The notes beneath the pieces are model-generated. The model had not been told where the DNA came from. It made no database searches and was given only the letters and a program-made list of their open reading frames with translations. Source: Streptomyces sp. SID13726 (GTDB lineage Bacteria > Actinomycetota > Actinomycetes > Streptomycetales > Streptomycetaceae). From it: 64,000 nt of DNA. The stretch's first letter is position 1. Each line of letters begins with the position of its first letter. The stretch is from assembly GCF_010548375.1 (NCBI RefSeq), contig NZ_JAAGLY010000026.1, positions 44,528 through 108,527 on the forward strand, given 5' to 3'. Made by a program: the position numbers and the translations under genes. Positions 9,773 through 17,684 of this stretch are shown piece after piece.

Positions 9773-11194
9773 TCAGCCCTGCTGGGGGTGGATGACCAGC
9801 CACTCCTGGTCGTCGTCGTTGGAGCAGTCGAACAGAGTGAGGTCGGTGTCGTCGCCGCCGGTGCTGTAACCGGCCACGTCGAGGCACTTGTTGTCGCTGG
9901 CGAAGTTGCGGATCCAGTAGGCGCCGCTCTCCTGCTTCTCGATCCACCACAGCTGGTTGTCGGCCTTGGTGCCGTCGCAGGTGTACTCCGTGATCGGCGA
10001 ACGGACGGGCTCCGCCCCGTAGTTGGGCAGATCCATGCAGAGCTGGTCCTTGACGTTGCGGATCTGGAAGAGGGCCGTGCCGCCGGGTCCGTCCTTGGCG
10101 TACTTCACTTCCAGGTTCCACAGCTGGTTGTCGTTGTCGGTGCCGTCGCAGGTGAACTCGCGCACGGGCCCATTGATCGTGCCCTGGTCGTAGCCGGGGA
10201 TGTCCGCGCACTTCTTGGTGGTGGGGTTGCGCAGCAGCACGTTCGTCGCGGGTACGACGGGCTTCGGCGTCTTCTTCTTCGGCGGGGCCGAGGCACCACC
10301 GCCACCGCCGGACCCGCCGTCCGTGCCGCCGCTTTTCTGGTCGGTCTGCACGGACGGGGAGGGCGCCGGTGCGGCGGGCGAGAGAACCGGGCTGGCCGAA
10401 GGGGAGGGCGACAGCGCCACCCCCGCCTCGGTGGTCTCCTCGGTGGCGCCGCTGATCACCGCGGGTTTCTGGGCGATCCACAGCATGACGAAGGTGATGG
10501 TGAGGGCGAGGAGGACACCGAAGAAGGTGGCCAGCCAGCGGGGCAGGAACCCTCGCTGGATGTAAGTCCCTTCCACGGGAAGGGGGTTGACGCCGGATCG
10601 CAGCACGTTCAGCGTGAACGGACGCTGCTCCTTCGACCCGAACCAGATGATCTGCCGCGGCTTCAGCGTCGTCCGCACGAACGCCGCACGCCCCGGCTCG
10701 ATCTGCACACTGCCCGGATGGATCTCGTACGCCAGCTGGTCACCGTTGTCACTCCCGCTGATCGACGCGGTGAGCTTGGTGTTGCCGAGGTTGTCCACAG
10801 CCAGCCTCGGCCGTCCCCGGAAACGCCCCTTCACGGTCGGGGGCACCAACTCCGCCCGGACCTCCGTGAACGGAGTGATCGTCAGATTCCCCTCCGGGAC
10901 CGTCGTCGCCTCCGGATGCTCCGTCGGCGTGATCCGCACCGCGTACGGGTTCGGACCCGCCACCGCGTCCGGCGAACGCGGCGGAGCGAACGTCAGCTCC
11001 ACCGCGCCGGTGGTGTCCGGGTACAGGCGCAGGGAGGGTGGTTCGACCGTCGTCCACGGTGCGAGGGGCCCCACCGGTTCGAAGCGGTACTCGTCCACCA
11101 CGTCACCGGTGTTGCGCAGCCGCAACCGCACCGTCGTACTGCCACCCGGGTCCACGGTCGCGGAGGCGGGTTCCAGGGAAGTCCAGAGAGTCAC
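9773..11194 (-). CDS. Membrane-anchored Ig-like protein with C-terminal ricin-type lectin domain
   Basis: A 473-aa protein. Residues 1-210 form two Ig-like beta domains (COG1470/CARDB-like, TVRLRLRNTGDVVDEYRFEP). One transmembrane helix is at about 215-240 (WLATFFGVLLALTITFVMLW), then a Ser/Pro/Gly linker, then a ricin B-like lectin (315-473) with repeated QLW motifs (DNDNQLWNLEV, ADNQLWWIEK, DDDQEWLVI). There is no signal peptide, so the Ig part is probably cytosolic and the lectin outside. The S. coelicolor locus carries similar proteins annotated as hydrolytic. It lies 4 bp downstream of its paralogue in one leftward operon. It could link the particle to the envelope; that is inference. 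Confidence 0.85.
   Translation of the reverse strand: MTLWTSLEPASATVDPGGSTTVRLRLRNTGDVVDEYRFEPVGPLAPWTTVEPPSLRLYPDTTGAVELTFAPPRSPDAVAGPNPYAVRITPTEHPEATTVPEGNLTITPFTEVRAELVPPTVKGRFRGRPRLAVDNLGNTKLTASISGSDNGDQLAYEIHPGSVQIEPGRAAFVRTTLKPRQIIWFGSKEQRPFTLNVLRSGVNPLPVEGTYIQRGFLPRWLATFFGVLLALTITFVMLWIAQKPAVISGATEETTEAGVALSPSPSASPVLSPAAPAPSPSVQTDQKSGGTDGGSGGGGGASAPPKKKTPKPVVPATNVLLRNPTTKKCADIPGYDQGTINGPVREFTCDGTDNDNQLWNLEVKYAKDGPGGTALFQIRNVKDQLCMDLPNYGAEPVRSPITEYTCDGTKADNQLWWIEKQESGAYWIRNFASDNKCLDVAGYSTGGDDTDLTLFDCSNDDDQEWLVIHPQQG
10434..11194 (-). repeat. Tandem gene duplication, copy 1 (N-terminal halves)
   Basis: 761 bp at the 5' end of the 9773-11194 gene that aligns without indels to 11857-12617. 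Long blocks are identical, including synonymous sites, for example around the segment coding the membrane helix. Beyond this block the genes share no sequence. Confidence 0.9.
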
Positions 11195-11198
11195 GGCC

Positions 11199-12617
11199 TC
11201 ACACCGTCAGCTTGATGGCTTCGATGAAGCGGGAGTTGTCGAAGTTGCCGGCGGTGTTGAGGTCGGGGCGCGCGTTGTTGCAGACCTGGTCGCTCCACTC
11301 CTTGTAGCGGACCTTGACCGAGTTGCAGGCCTGACCGGAGCCGACGTTGTAGACGAAGGTCACCAGGTACGGCGCGTCCGCCTTCGAGCTGCCGATGTAG
11401 TTGTCCCTGCCGTCCGCCTTGATCGCCGTCCAGCTCGGCAGCCATTTGCCCTGGCCGTTGGTCGAGTCGGGGTCGTAGACCATGGCGGTGCCCGCGGAGC
11501 CCTGGACGCCGTACACCGCCACGTTGAGCGCCGTGATGGACCTGCCCTGACCGGCCGTGCCGCTCATCGTGCCGTCGCACACCGGCTTCTGCCAGCCCTT
11601 GCCGTCGACGAACGCCCGGTAGCAGATGTGCCGTCCGCCGGGGTCGTTCACGGCCAGGCGGTTCACCGCGGTCGCCGCCGTGTCGGCCTTGGGCTTGGCG
11701 GTCACCGTGGGCGTGGCACCGCCTCCGCCTCCGCCCCCTCCCGAGTCCCCCGAGTCGGCGGACGGGGCGGCGCTGGTCGCGACCGGAGCGGGGGCCGGCG
11801 GCAGGGCCGGGGTGGCACTCGGAGAGGCGCTGGGGGCGAGGGTGGCACCGGCGGCCGTCTCCTCAGTGGCGCCGCTGATCACCGTGGGCTTGTGGGCGAT
11901 CCACAGCATGACGAAGGTGATGGTGAGGGCGAGGAGGACACCGAAGAAGGTGGCCAGCCAGCGGGGCAGGAAGCCTCGCTGGATGTAAGTCCCTTCCACG
12001 GGAAGGGGGTTGACGCCGGATCGCAGCACGTTCAGCGTGAACGGACGCTGCTCCTTCGACCCGAACCAGATGATCTGCCGCGGCTTCAGCGTCGTCCGCA
12101 CGAACGCGGCCCGACCCGGCTCGATCTGCACACTGCCCGGATGGATCTCGTACGCCAGCTGGTCGCCGTTGTCGCTACCGCTGATCGACGCGGTGAGCTT
12201 GGTGTTGCCGAGGTTGTCCACGGCCAGCCTCGGCCGTCCCCGGAAACGCCCCTTCACGGTCGGGGGGACGAGTTCCGCCCGGACCTCCGTGAACGGAGTG
12301 ATGGTGAGGTTCCCCTCCGGGACCGTCGTCGCCTCCGGATGCTCCGTCGGCGTGATCCGCACCGCGTACGGGTTCGGTCCGGCCGCCGCATCCGGTGTGC
12401 GCGGCGGGGAGAACGTCAGGTCGACCGTCCCCGTCGTCCCCGGGAACAACCGCAGTGTCGGCGGCTCCACCGTCGTCCACGGCGCGATCGGTCCCACCGG
12501 TTCGAAGCGGTACTCGTCCACCACGTCACCGGTGTTGCGCAGCCGCAACCGCACCGTCGTACTGCCACCCGGGTCCACGGTCGCGGAGGCGGGTTCCAGG
12601 GAAGTCCAGAGGCTCAC
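11199..12617 (-). CDS. Membrane-anchored Ig-like protein with ChW-type C-terminal domain
   Basis: A 472-aa paralogue of the downstream gene, nearly identical over residues 1-253 (Ig-like domains and membrane helix at about 215-240). The C-terminus is unrelated: after a Pro/Ala/Gly linker it carries a segment like clostridial hydrophobic-W (ChW) repeats, with YRAFVDGKGWQKPVCDGTMS followed by GTAGQGRSITALNV, and a weaker second copy ending SRFIEAIKL. ChW repeats are surface or polysaccharide-associated. It is first gene of a two-gene leftward operon and is divergent from the putative effector gene at 12841. A paired role with the ricin-type protein as alternative envelope receptors is inferred. 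Confidence 0.82.
   Translation of the reverse strand: MSLWTSLEPASATVDPGGSTTVRLRLRNTGDVVDEYRFEPVGPIAPWTTVEPPTLRLFPGTTGTVDLTFSPPRTPDAAAGPNPYAVRITPTEHPEATTVPEGNLTITPFTEVRAELVPPTVKGRFRGRPRLAVDNLGNTKLTASISGSDNGDQLAYEIHPGSVQIEPGRAAFVRTTLKPRQIIWFGSKEQRPFTLNVLRSGVNPLPVEGTYIQRGFLPRWLATFFGVLLALTITFVMLWIAHKPTVISGATEETAAGATLAPSASPSATPALPPAPAPVATSAAPSADSGDSGGGGGGGGATPTVTAKPKADTAATAVNRLAVNDPGGRHICYRAFVDGKGWQKPVCDGTMSGTAGQGRSITALNVAVYGVQGSAGTAMVYDPDSTNGQGKWLPSWTAIKADGRDNYIGSSKADAPYLVTFVYNVGSGQACNSVKVRYKEWSDQVCNNARPDLNTAGNFDNSRFIEAIKLTV
11857..12617 (-). repeat. Tandem gene duplication, copy 2 (N-terminal halves)
   Basis: Partner of 10434-11194. Same length and no indels; the similarity ends at the same codon, at the start of the variable linker. 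Confidence 0.9.
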
Positions 12618-12840
12618 CCGGCCACGCTAGGGATCCGCCGACGCGCCGTCAGGAGTCTTCCGTGCACAGCTCGCTGCCCTTCGGGTCACCGCGTGACGGG
12701 CCCCGGCAGGCTCCGCACGGGTCGCGCAACGACGTCTGCCCGTTCGGCCGCGCGACTCTGACCTCGCGTACCTGGCGGCGGCCGGGCGTCCCGGATATCG
12801 AGGAGTAGCCCCACCGCGTTCCCGCCCAGGAAGAGGTTGC
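12618..12840. promoter_or_regulatory. Divergent intergenic region
   Basis: This 223-bp gap separates the leftward membrane-protein operon from the rightward effector gene and should hold both promoters. I see no convincing -35/-10 pair and no strong palindrome. GGAAGAGG at 12829-12836 is the ribosome site for the effector ATG. Confidence 0.4.
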
Positions 12841-13998
12841 ATGCACGCCCAGGACGGCACAAGAGCCACGGAGCAACGAGCCGGACGCACACCGGTGAAG
12901 CCGCCTCGCGGGACGACGCCGCCCCGTCCCGTCCCGGCGGGGGTCGACCCCCGGTCCTGGGGTGCCGCGAACCCCGCCGCCATGGGCCTGATCCAGGGCG
13001 CGGCCGGGAACACGGTCGCCACCGCCATGGTCCAGCGGACACAGACCGCCCAGGAGACGACGGCCGGGCCGCGGTCGCCCTCCTACGAGCAGACCGTCGC
13101 CGAGTACCTCGCGGCCGGCGGGCCTGCGAAGCTGTACCGGTCGATCCGGATCGAGTCGCAGGTCAAGCGCCGCCAGGACCGGTCGACCATCACGGCTTCG
13201 GCCGAAGGGAACCTGGGCGAGGGGATCTCGGCGCCCAGGGAGGTGGCACGGATCTACCAGACCCTCAGGCAGTGGCCCGAGGGCAAGGACATCGAACCCG
13301 TGGACTCCGGCGCGACGTTCACCGTGGCTCACCATGTGGCGGGCGACAACTACGGCACGCAGTACATCTCGTGCACGCCGAGCCGCGAGCGGGCCACCTC
13401 CTACTCCAAGTACAACTTCAAGGCCGGTCCCGTCGAGAACCTGGAAGGACAGCTGAGGCCGCGTCTGGTGCGGCACTGGGCTCCCGTGATCGAGATCGAC
13501 GTGAGCAGGCTCGGCTCCGGGAGCCGGCTGGTGAACCTCGGCGACCCCGGCATCCACGGGCAGACGAACCTCGCGGAGACGTCGGAGATCGGCTCCATGG
13601 CCACCAACGACCAGGAAGTGCTCATCAAGGGGACGATCGCCGCGGGCGCGATCACGCACGTGTACGGCGTCGAGGACGCGATCAGGGAGATGGACCTCGA
13701 CGCCCGCAGGCAGCTCATCGAGAGTGAGTTCTCCTACGGCCGCCGGGAGACCAACCGGGAGGAGTGGGACGCGCTGCACCGGCGGAACGTCCCCGAGCAT
13801 CTCCAGCAGTACTTCCAGCACCTCCAGGAGGAGCCCGAGGAGTCCGCCGCCGCACCCTCGGCCGCGAGCAGGCGTCGTCCGGCGCCGCCGTCACCGACTC
13901 TGCCGGAGGAGGCGTCCGAGCCCGCCGCGAGCAAGCCGGCGAAGAAGAAAAAGAAGCCGAACAAGAATCTGCTGAGCTTCGACATGGACGACGAATAA
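12841..13998 (+). CDS. Putative CIS-loaded ADP-ribosyltransferase-like effector
   Basis: A 385-aa protein with an R-S-E type ADP-ribosyltransferase pattern: Arg100 in LYRSI, an S/T motif YISCTPS at 175-181 followed by RERATSYS, and Glu259 in DQEVLIKGTI followed by an AGAITHVYGV strand. Order and spacing fit VIP2/pierisin-like ARTs, with D-x-E in place of the usual E/Q-x-E. Residues 42-66 (AANPAAMGLIQGAAGNTVA then TAMVQR) resemble the LQRAAGNAAVTR tag of the DUF4157 protein next door. The C-terminus is charged and Lys-rich (KPAKKKKKPNKN). It has no signal peptide. The position inside the CIS locus and the shared tag suggest a loaded cargo. The family assignment is from motifs only. Confidence 0.7.
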   Translation: MHAQDGTRATEQRAGRTPVKPPRGTTPPRPVPAGVDPRSWGAANPAAMGLIQGAAGNTVATAMVQRTQTAQETTAGPRSPSYEQTVAEYLAAGGPAKLYRSIRIESQVKRRQDRSTITASAEGNLGEGISAPREVARIYQTLRQWPEGKDIEPVDSGATFTVAHHVAGDNYGTQYISCTPSRERATSYSKYNFKAGPVENLEGQLRPRLVRHWAPVIEIDVSRLGSGSRLVNLGDPGIHGQTNLAETSEIGSMATNDQEVLIKGTIAAGAITHVYGVEDAIREMDLDARRQLIESEFSYGRRETNREEWDALHRRNVPEHLQQYFQHLQEEPEESAAAPSAASRRRPAPPSPTLPEEASEPAASKPAKKKKKPNKNLLSFDMDDE

Positions 13999-14042
13999 GT
14001 CGTCGGGCGCCGGTGCCCGTGCCGGCGGTCGGTGTCGTGGGG

Positions 14043-14675
14043 TCAGGCGATGTCGCCCAGATCGGGGGCCTGGCCCTGGGCCATCCGGCGGCCGTTGTCG
14101 CCGGCCCTGCGCTCGAAGGGGTCGCCGGGATCGGAGACCCGCGCGCCCGAACCGTCGTCGGCGCCGGCCACCGGACCGGTGCTCTGCTGATGGACGTGGT
14201 CGATCTCGTGGAACAACGTCTCGTCGTCCACGCCCTGTTCACCCACCACGATGTCGGACCCTGTGGTGTAGGCACGGGCGCCGTACTCCAGCGCCGACCG
14301 CTGCGCGACCGGCCCGGAGTGCACCCGCACATGGGCGAAGCTCATGCCGTAGGCCTGCTCCGCCTTGGACCGGATGTGCCCCGCCAGCGGGCTGCCCGGC
14401 GAGCTGATCGCGTCGTACACCGAGGAGCGGCGCTGGACGGCGGGGCCGTCGGCCTCGTTCGGTACGGCGTCCCGCTGGACGGCCTCCCGCTGCACGGCCG
14501 AAGCGGTGTGGCCGCAGTCGGGGCCGTGCTCGTGCCGTGCCTCCTCGATCGCCCGGGTCACGGCGGCGTTGCCCGCGGCCCGTTGCAGGGTGAGCAGCGG
14601 GGGCACCGGAGTGGCGGACCGGACGGGGGCCGGGGTGCGGTCGGCGGACGAACGGTTCTCTTCGTGTGCGCGCAT
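14043..14675 (-). CDS. DUF4157 domain protein of the CIS locus
   Basis: A 210-aa protein with the eCIS-associated DUF4157 domain. Its zinc-metallopeptidase-like motif HEIDH is at 156-160 (LFHEIDHVHQQ), preceded by FAHVRVHSGP and ARAYTTGSDIVVG, which are typical of the family. Residues 30-43 carry LQRAAGNAAVTRAI, and several VQR repeats follow (61-82), a pattern common in eCIS cargo and accessory proteins. ATG at 14675 was chosen for its GGGAAGG site; upstream codons run into the promoter. DUF4157 proteins are often encoded beside injection-system effectors and may process or help load them. It is divergent from the sheath gene. Confidence 0.88.
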   Translation of the reverse strand: MRAHEENRSSADRTPAPVRSATPVPPLLTLQRAAGNAAVTRAIEEARHEHGPDCGHTASAVQREAVQRDAVPNEADGPAVQRRSSVYDAISSPGSPLAGHIRSKAEQAYGMSFAHVRVHSGPVAQRSALEYGARAYTTGSDIVVGEQGVDDETLFHEIDHVHQQSTGPVAGADDGSGARVSDPGDPFERRAGDNGRRMAQGQAPDLGDIA

Positions 14676-14748
14676 GGGCCTTCCCGGTCGCGGGGCGGGA
14701 CGTCTGCTTCCTGGGATAACGCGCGGGGCGCTCGGGCGGAAGGTCCGA

Positions 14749-14811
14749 AAGGGCAGTCCTGCGGGCGCACCCCGCGGCCGTCGAGGCGTGGGCGCACGGC
14801 GAACTGCCCTT
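14749..14811. promoter_or_regulatory. Spaced inverted repeat in the DUF4157/sheath divergent promoter
   Basis: AAGGGCAGT (14749-14757) and ACTGCCCTT (14803-14811) form a perfect 9-bp inverted repeat spaced by 45 bp. A second small palindrome, TGCCC-ttgt-GGGCA, overlaps its right arm (14806-14819). The repeat is centred in the gap between the DUF4157 gene and the sheath operon, so a regulator site serving both is plausible. Confidence 0.45.
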
Positions 14812-14920
14812 GTGGGCACAGAGATTGCCCCCACCGAGGCACCCCAGGACGTTTCCCGGGCGGTTGCGCGCGCGGGAACGTGGGAGGCGTTCCTGTCTCG
14901 TACCCCGAGGAGAGCAGAGC

Positions 14921-16516
14921 ATGCCGTCCTACCTGTCGCCCGGCGTCTACGTCGAGGAGGTGGCCAGCGGCTCGCGCCCCATCGAGGGGGTGGGCACGTC
15001 GGTCGCGGCCTTCGTGGGCCTCGCCCCGGCCGGCCCGCTGAACGAGCCGACGCTGGTGACCAACTGGACCCAGTACGTGGCGAGCTTCGGCGAGTTCACC
15101 GACGGGTACTACCTCGCGCACTCCGTCTACGGCTTCTTCCAGAACGGCGGCACGGCGGCGTACGTCGTCCGCGTGGGCGGCTCGGCGGAGGGCGCGTCCC
15201 TGAACGGCTCGGCGCCCGCCGCGGTCACCGCGTCCGCCGCCCGGCGTGAACTGCCCGCCGCGGAGCCCACGCAGCTCGGCGCGTTCGCCGTCACGGCCAT
15301 CGCCTCCGGCAGCAACGGCGCGCTGAGCGTCGAGGTCGCCGACCCGGAGGGCGAGGGCCCGGCCGAGCGGTTCCGGCTGATCGTCAAGGACGGCGACAAG
15401 ACCGCCGAGACCTTCGACGTGACCGCGAAGAAGGGTGGCCGCAACTACGTCGTCGCCCAGGTCAAGGAGCGCTCCAAGCTCATCACCGTCACCGAGTCCC
15501 TGCCGGCCGCGCAACTGGTGCGCCCGGACAACCAGACGGTGGCCCTGGCGGCTCCGGCCCTCGCGCCGGCACCCGCCGTGGCGGACAAGGCAGTTGACGC
15601 CTCGCACCCCGGCCCGGCCGAGTACCTCGGCGACTCCGCCGACCGCACCGGCTTCGGCGGCCTGGAGGCGGTCGACGAGATCTCCATGGTCGCGGTGCCC
15701 GACCTGATGGCCGCCTACCAGCGCGGTGTGATCGACCTGGAGGCCGTCAAGGCCGTCCAGTTGGGCCTGATCGCGCACTGCGAGCTGATGGGCGACCGGG
15801 TCGCGGTCATCGACCCGCCGCCCGGTCTGAACGCCCGTCAGATCCGGGTGTGGCGGCAGGAGACGGCTGGTTACGACTCCAAGTACGCGGCCCTGTACTA
15901 CCCCTGGATCAAGACCTTCGACCCGGCGAGCGGCCAGTCCCGGCTGATCCCGCCGAGCGGTCACGTCTCCGGCGTCTGGGCCCGCAACGACTCCGAGCGC
16001 GGTGTGCACAAGGCGCCCGCCAACGAGGTCGTGCGCGGCGCGGTCGACCTGGAGACCCAGATCACCCGCGGCGAGCAGGACCTGCTCAACCCGATCGGCG
16101 TCAACTGCATCCGCGCCTTCCCGGGCCGCGGCATCCGCGTCTGGGGCGCCCGCACCCTCTCCTCCGACCCGGCCTGGCGCTACCTGAACATCCGCCGGTA
16201 CTTCAACTACCTGGAGGAGTCGATCCTGATCGGCACCCAGTGGGTGGTGTTCGAGCCCAACGACCACGCGCTGTGGGCCCGGATCCGGCGGAACATCTCG
16301 GCGTTCCTGGTCAACGAGTGGCGCAGCGGCGCCCTGTTCGGGCAGCGGCCCGAGGAGGCGTACTACGTCAAGTGCGACGAGGAGACCAACCCGCCGGAGT
16401 CGGTCGACGTCGGCCGTGTGGTCTGCGAGATCGGCATCGCGCCGGTCAAGCCCGCCGAGTTCGTGATCTTCCGGCTGGCCCAGTTCTCCAGCGGCAACGG
16501 GGAGTTGGAGGAGTAG
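14921..16516 (+). CDS. Contractile tail sheath protein
   Basis: A 531-aa phage tail sheath family protein. The N-terminus MPSYLSPGVYVEEVASGSRP is the classic sheath start, and the C-terminus has the conserved GARTLSSDPAWRYLNIRR, WVVFEPNDHALWARIRR and CDEETNPP segments. It forms the contractile outer tube around the inner tube. ATG at 14921 was chosen over the longer frame because of the sheath signature and a GAGGAG site. It is the first gene of the rightward structural operon, with tube gene 54 bp downstream. It corresponds to SCO4253 of S. coelicolor by memory. Confidence 0.97.
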   Translation: MPSYLSPGVYVEEVASGSRPIEGVGTSVAAFVGLAPAGPLNEPTLVTNWTQYVASFGEFTDGYYLAHSVYGFFQNGGTAAYVVRVGGSAEGASLNGSAPAAVTASAARRELPAAEPTQLGAFAVTAIASGSNGALSVEVADPEGEGPAERFRLIVKDGDKTAETFDVTAKKGGRNYVVAQVKERSKLITVTESLPAAQLVRPDNQTVALAAPALAPAPAVADKAVDASHPGPAEYLGDSADRTGFGGLEAVDEISMVAVPDLMAAYQRGVIDLEAVKAVQLGLIAHCELMGDRVAVIDPPPGLNARQIRVWRQETAGYDSKYAALYYPWIKTFDPASGQSRLIPPSGHVSGVWARNDSERGVHKAPANEVVRGAVDLETQITRGEQDLLNPIGVNCIRAFPGRGIRVWGARTLSSDPAWRYLNIRRYFNYLEESILIGTQWVVFEPNDHALWARIRRNISAFLVNEWRSGALFGQRPEEAYYVKCDEETNPPESVDVGRVVCEIGIAPVKPAEFVIFRLAQFSSGNGELEE

Positions 16517-16570
16517 GCGGACCGCCGCTCCCCAGGTCGTCTTCACCACCCTTAGAAGGACAGCGAATTC

Positions 16571-17014
16571 ATGAGTCTCCAGCCGGGTGACGCCCTCACC
16601 TCACATAACTTCGGCCTCCAGATCGACGGCGTGATGGTCGAGTACCTCGCCGAGGTCAGCGGTCTGAGCATCGAGCAGGACGTCATCACCTACCAGCAGA
16701 ACACCCCGAACGGCCAGAACGTGGTCAAGAACCTGCCGGGTGTGAAGAAGAACGGCACCTGCACGGTGGTCCGGGGCATGACCCAGTCGGCCTCGTTCAC
16801 CCAGTGGATCAACGAGTCCATCACCGGTCAGATGACGACGGCCCGCAAGAACGCCTCGATCATCATGATGGACTTCCAGAACAACCCGGTGAAGCGCTAC
16901 CACCTGCGCAACGCCTGGTGCAACAAGATCGACGCGAGCACGGTCAAGGCGGGCGAGGCCGCCGCGCTGACCGAGACCGTCACCATCGCGTTCGAAGAAC
17001 TGGTCATCGAGTAA
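16571..17014 (+). CDS. Inner tube protein (T4 gp19 family)
   Basis: A 147-aa tail-tube protein. The family pattern HNFGLQIDGVMVEYLAEVSG near the N-terminus and LRNAWCNKIDASTVKAGEAA near the C-terminus identify the gp19/Afp1-like fold that polymerises inside the sheath. GAAGGA lies upstream of the ATG. The stop (TAA) shares one base with the next ATG. Confidence 0.96.
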   Translation: MSLQPGDALTSHNFGLQIDGVMVEYLAEVSGLSIEQDVITYQQNTPNGQNVVKNLPGVKKNGTCTVVRGMTQSASFTQWINESITGQMTTARKNASIIMMDFQNNPVKRYHLRNAWCNKIDASTVKAGEAAALTETVTIAFEELVIE

Positions 17015-17520
17015 TGCGGCGTACGGCTGCCAGGGCCGGTGCCGCCGTCACGTACTCCGGCCCGGACACGGCGGAGTCGGAGGCGGAGGCGCGGGTGCCG
17101 GAGGCGACACCGGCCCCGGCGGCCCCGCCCCCACTCCTCCAACAGGACTCCCTGCGCACGGAGTTCCCCTTCCAGCTCCCCCGCGGATACGTCGACGAGT
17201 CGGGCACCGTCCACCGGGACGGTGTGATGCGGCTCTCGACGGCGCGGGACGAGCTGGTGCCGCTGCGGGACGTGCGCGTGCAGGAGAACCCGGCGTATCT
17301 GTCGGTGGTGCTGCTGGGCCGGGTCATCTCCCGGCTCGGCACGCTCCCGATGGTGCACGACGGGATCGTGGAGAACATGTTCGCCTCCGACCTGGCGTTC
17401 CTCCAGGACTTCTACCGCCAGATCAACGCGGAGGGCCACACCCGGGCGGCGGTCCAGTGCCCGCACTGCTCCGAGCCGTTCGAGGTGGAACTCGGCGGGA
17501 GCCGCCTGGGGGAATCGTGA
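17014..17520 (+). CDS. Conserved CIS protein, possible tube-assembly chaperone
   Basis: A 168-aa protein starting inside the tube stop (TAATG). The first 45 residues are Ala/Pro-rich. The conserved part starts at TEFPFQLPRGYVDESGTVHR and runs through DVRVQENPAYLSVVLLGRVI to a C-terminal CPHCSEPFEV segment with one Cys pair. Coupled small genes between tube and tape measure are usually tail assembly chaperones in phages, and the same is suggested here from position. I recognise it only as a conserved gene of Streptomyces CIS loci. Confidence 0.8.
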   Translation: MRRTAARAGAAVTYSGPDTAESEAEARVPEATPAPAAPPPLLQQDSLRTEFPFQLPRGYVDESGTVHRDGVMRLSTARDELVPLRDVRVQENPAYLSVVLLGRVISRLGTLPMVHDGIVENMFASDLAFLQDFYRQINAEGHTRAAVQCPHCSEPFEVELGGSRLGES

Positions 17521-17681
17521 CGTACGCGACCGACCGGCTGCACGAGGAGATCGCGTACGTCGCCTACCACTTCCACTGGGGCATGGACGAGATCCTCGAC
17601 CTGGAGCACCATGACCGCCGCCGTTTCACCGAGCAGATCGCGTCCTTGGTGACGCGCGCCGCCGCCGGAACGGAGGGCTGA
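17517..17681 (+). CDS. DUF6760-like small CIS protein
   Basis: A 54-residue protein starting at GTG 17517, overlapping the previous stop (GTGA). Its sequence (ATDRLHEEIAYVAYHFHWGM then DEILDLEHHDRRRF) fits the small DUF6760 proteins of actinobacterial CIS loci. By size and place between tube and a giant gene it could be the second half of a chaperone pair for a tape-measure protein. Confidence 0.8.
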   Translation: MTYATDRLHEEIAYVAYHFHWGMDEILDLEHHDRRRFTEQIASLVTRAAAGTEG

Positions 17682-17684
17682 GGG

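Noticed and set aside
14558..16549. 663-codon minus-strand frame over the sheath gene
   Set aside because: Shadow of the sheath coding sequence; no start signal or motif.
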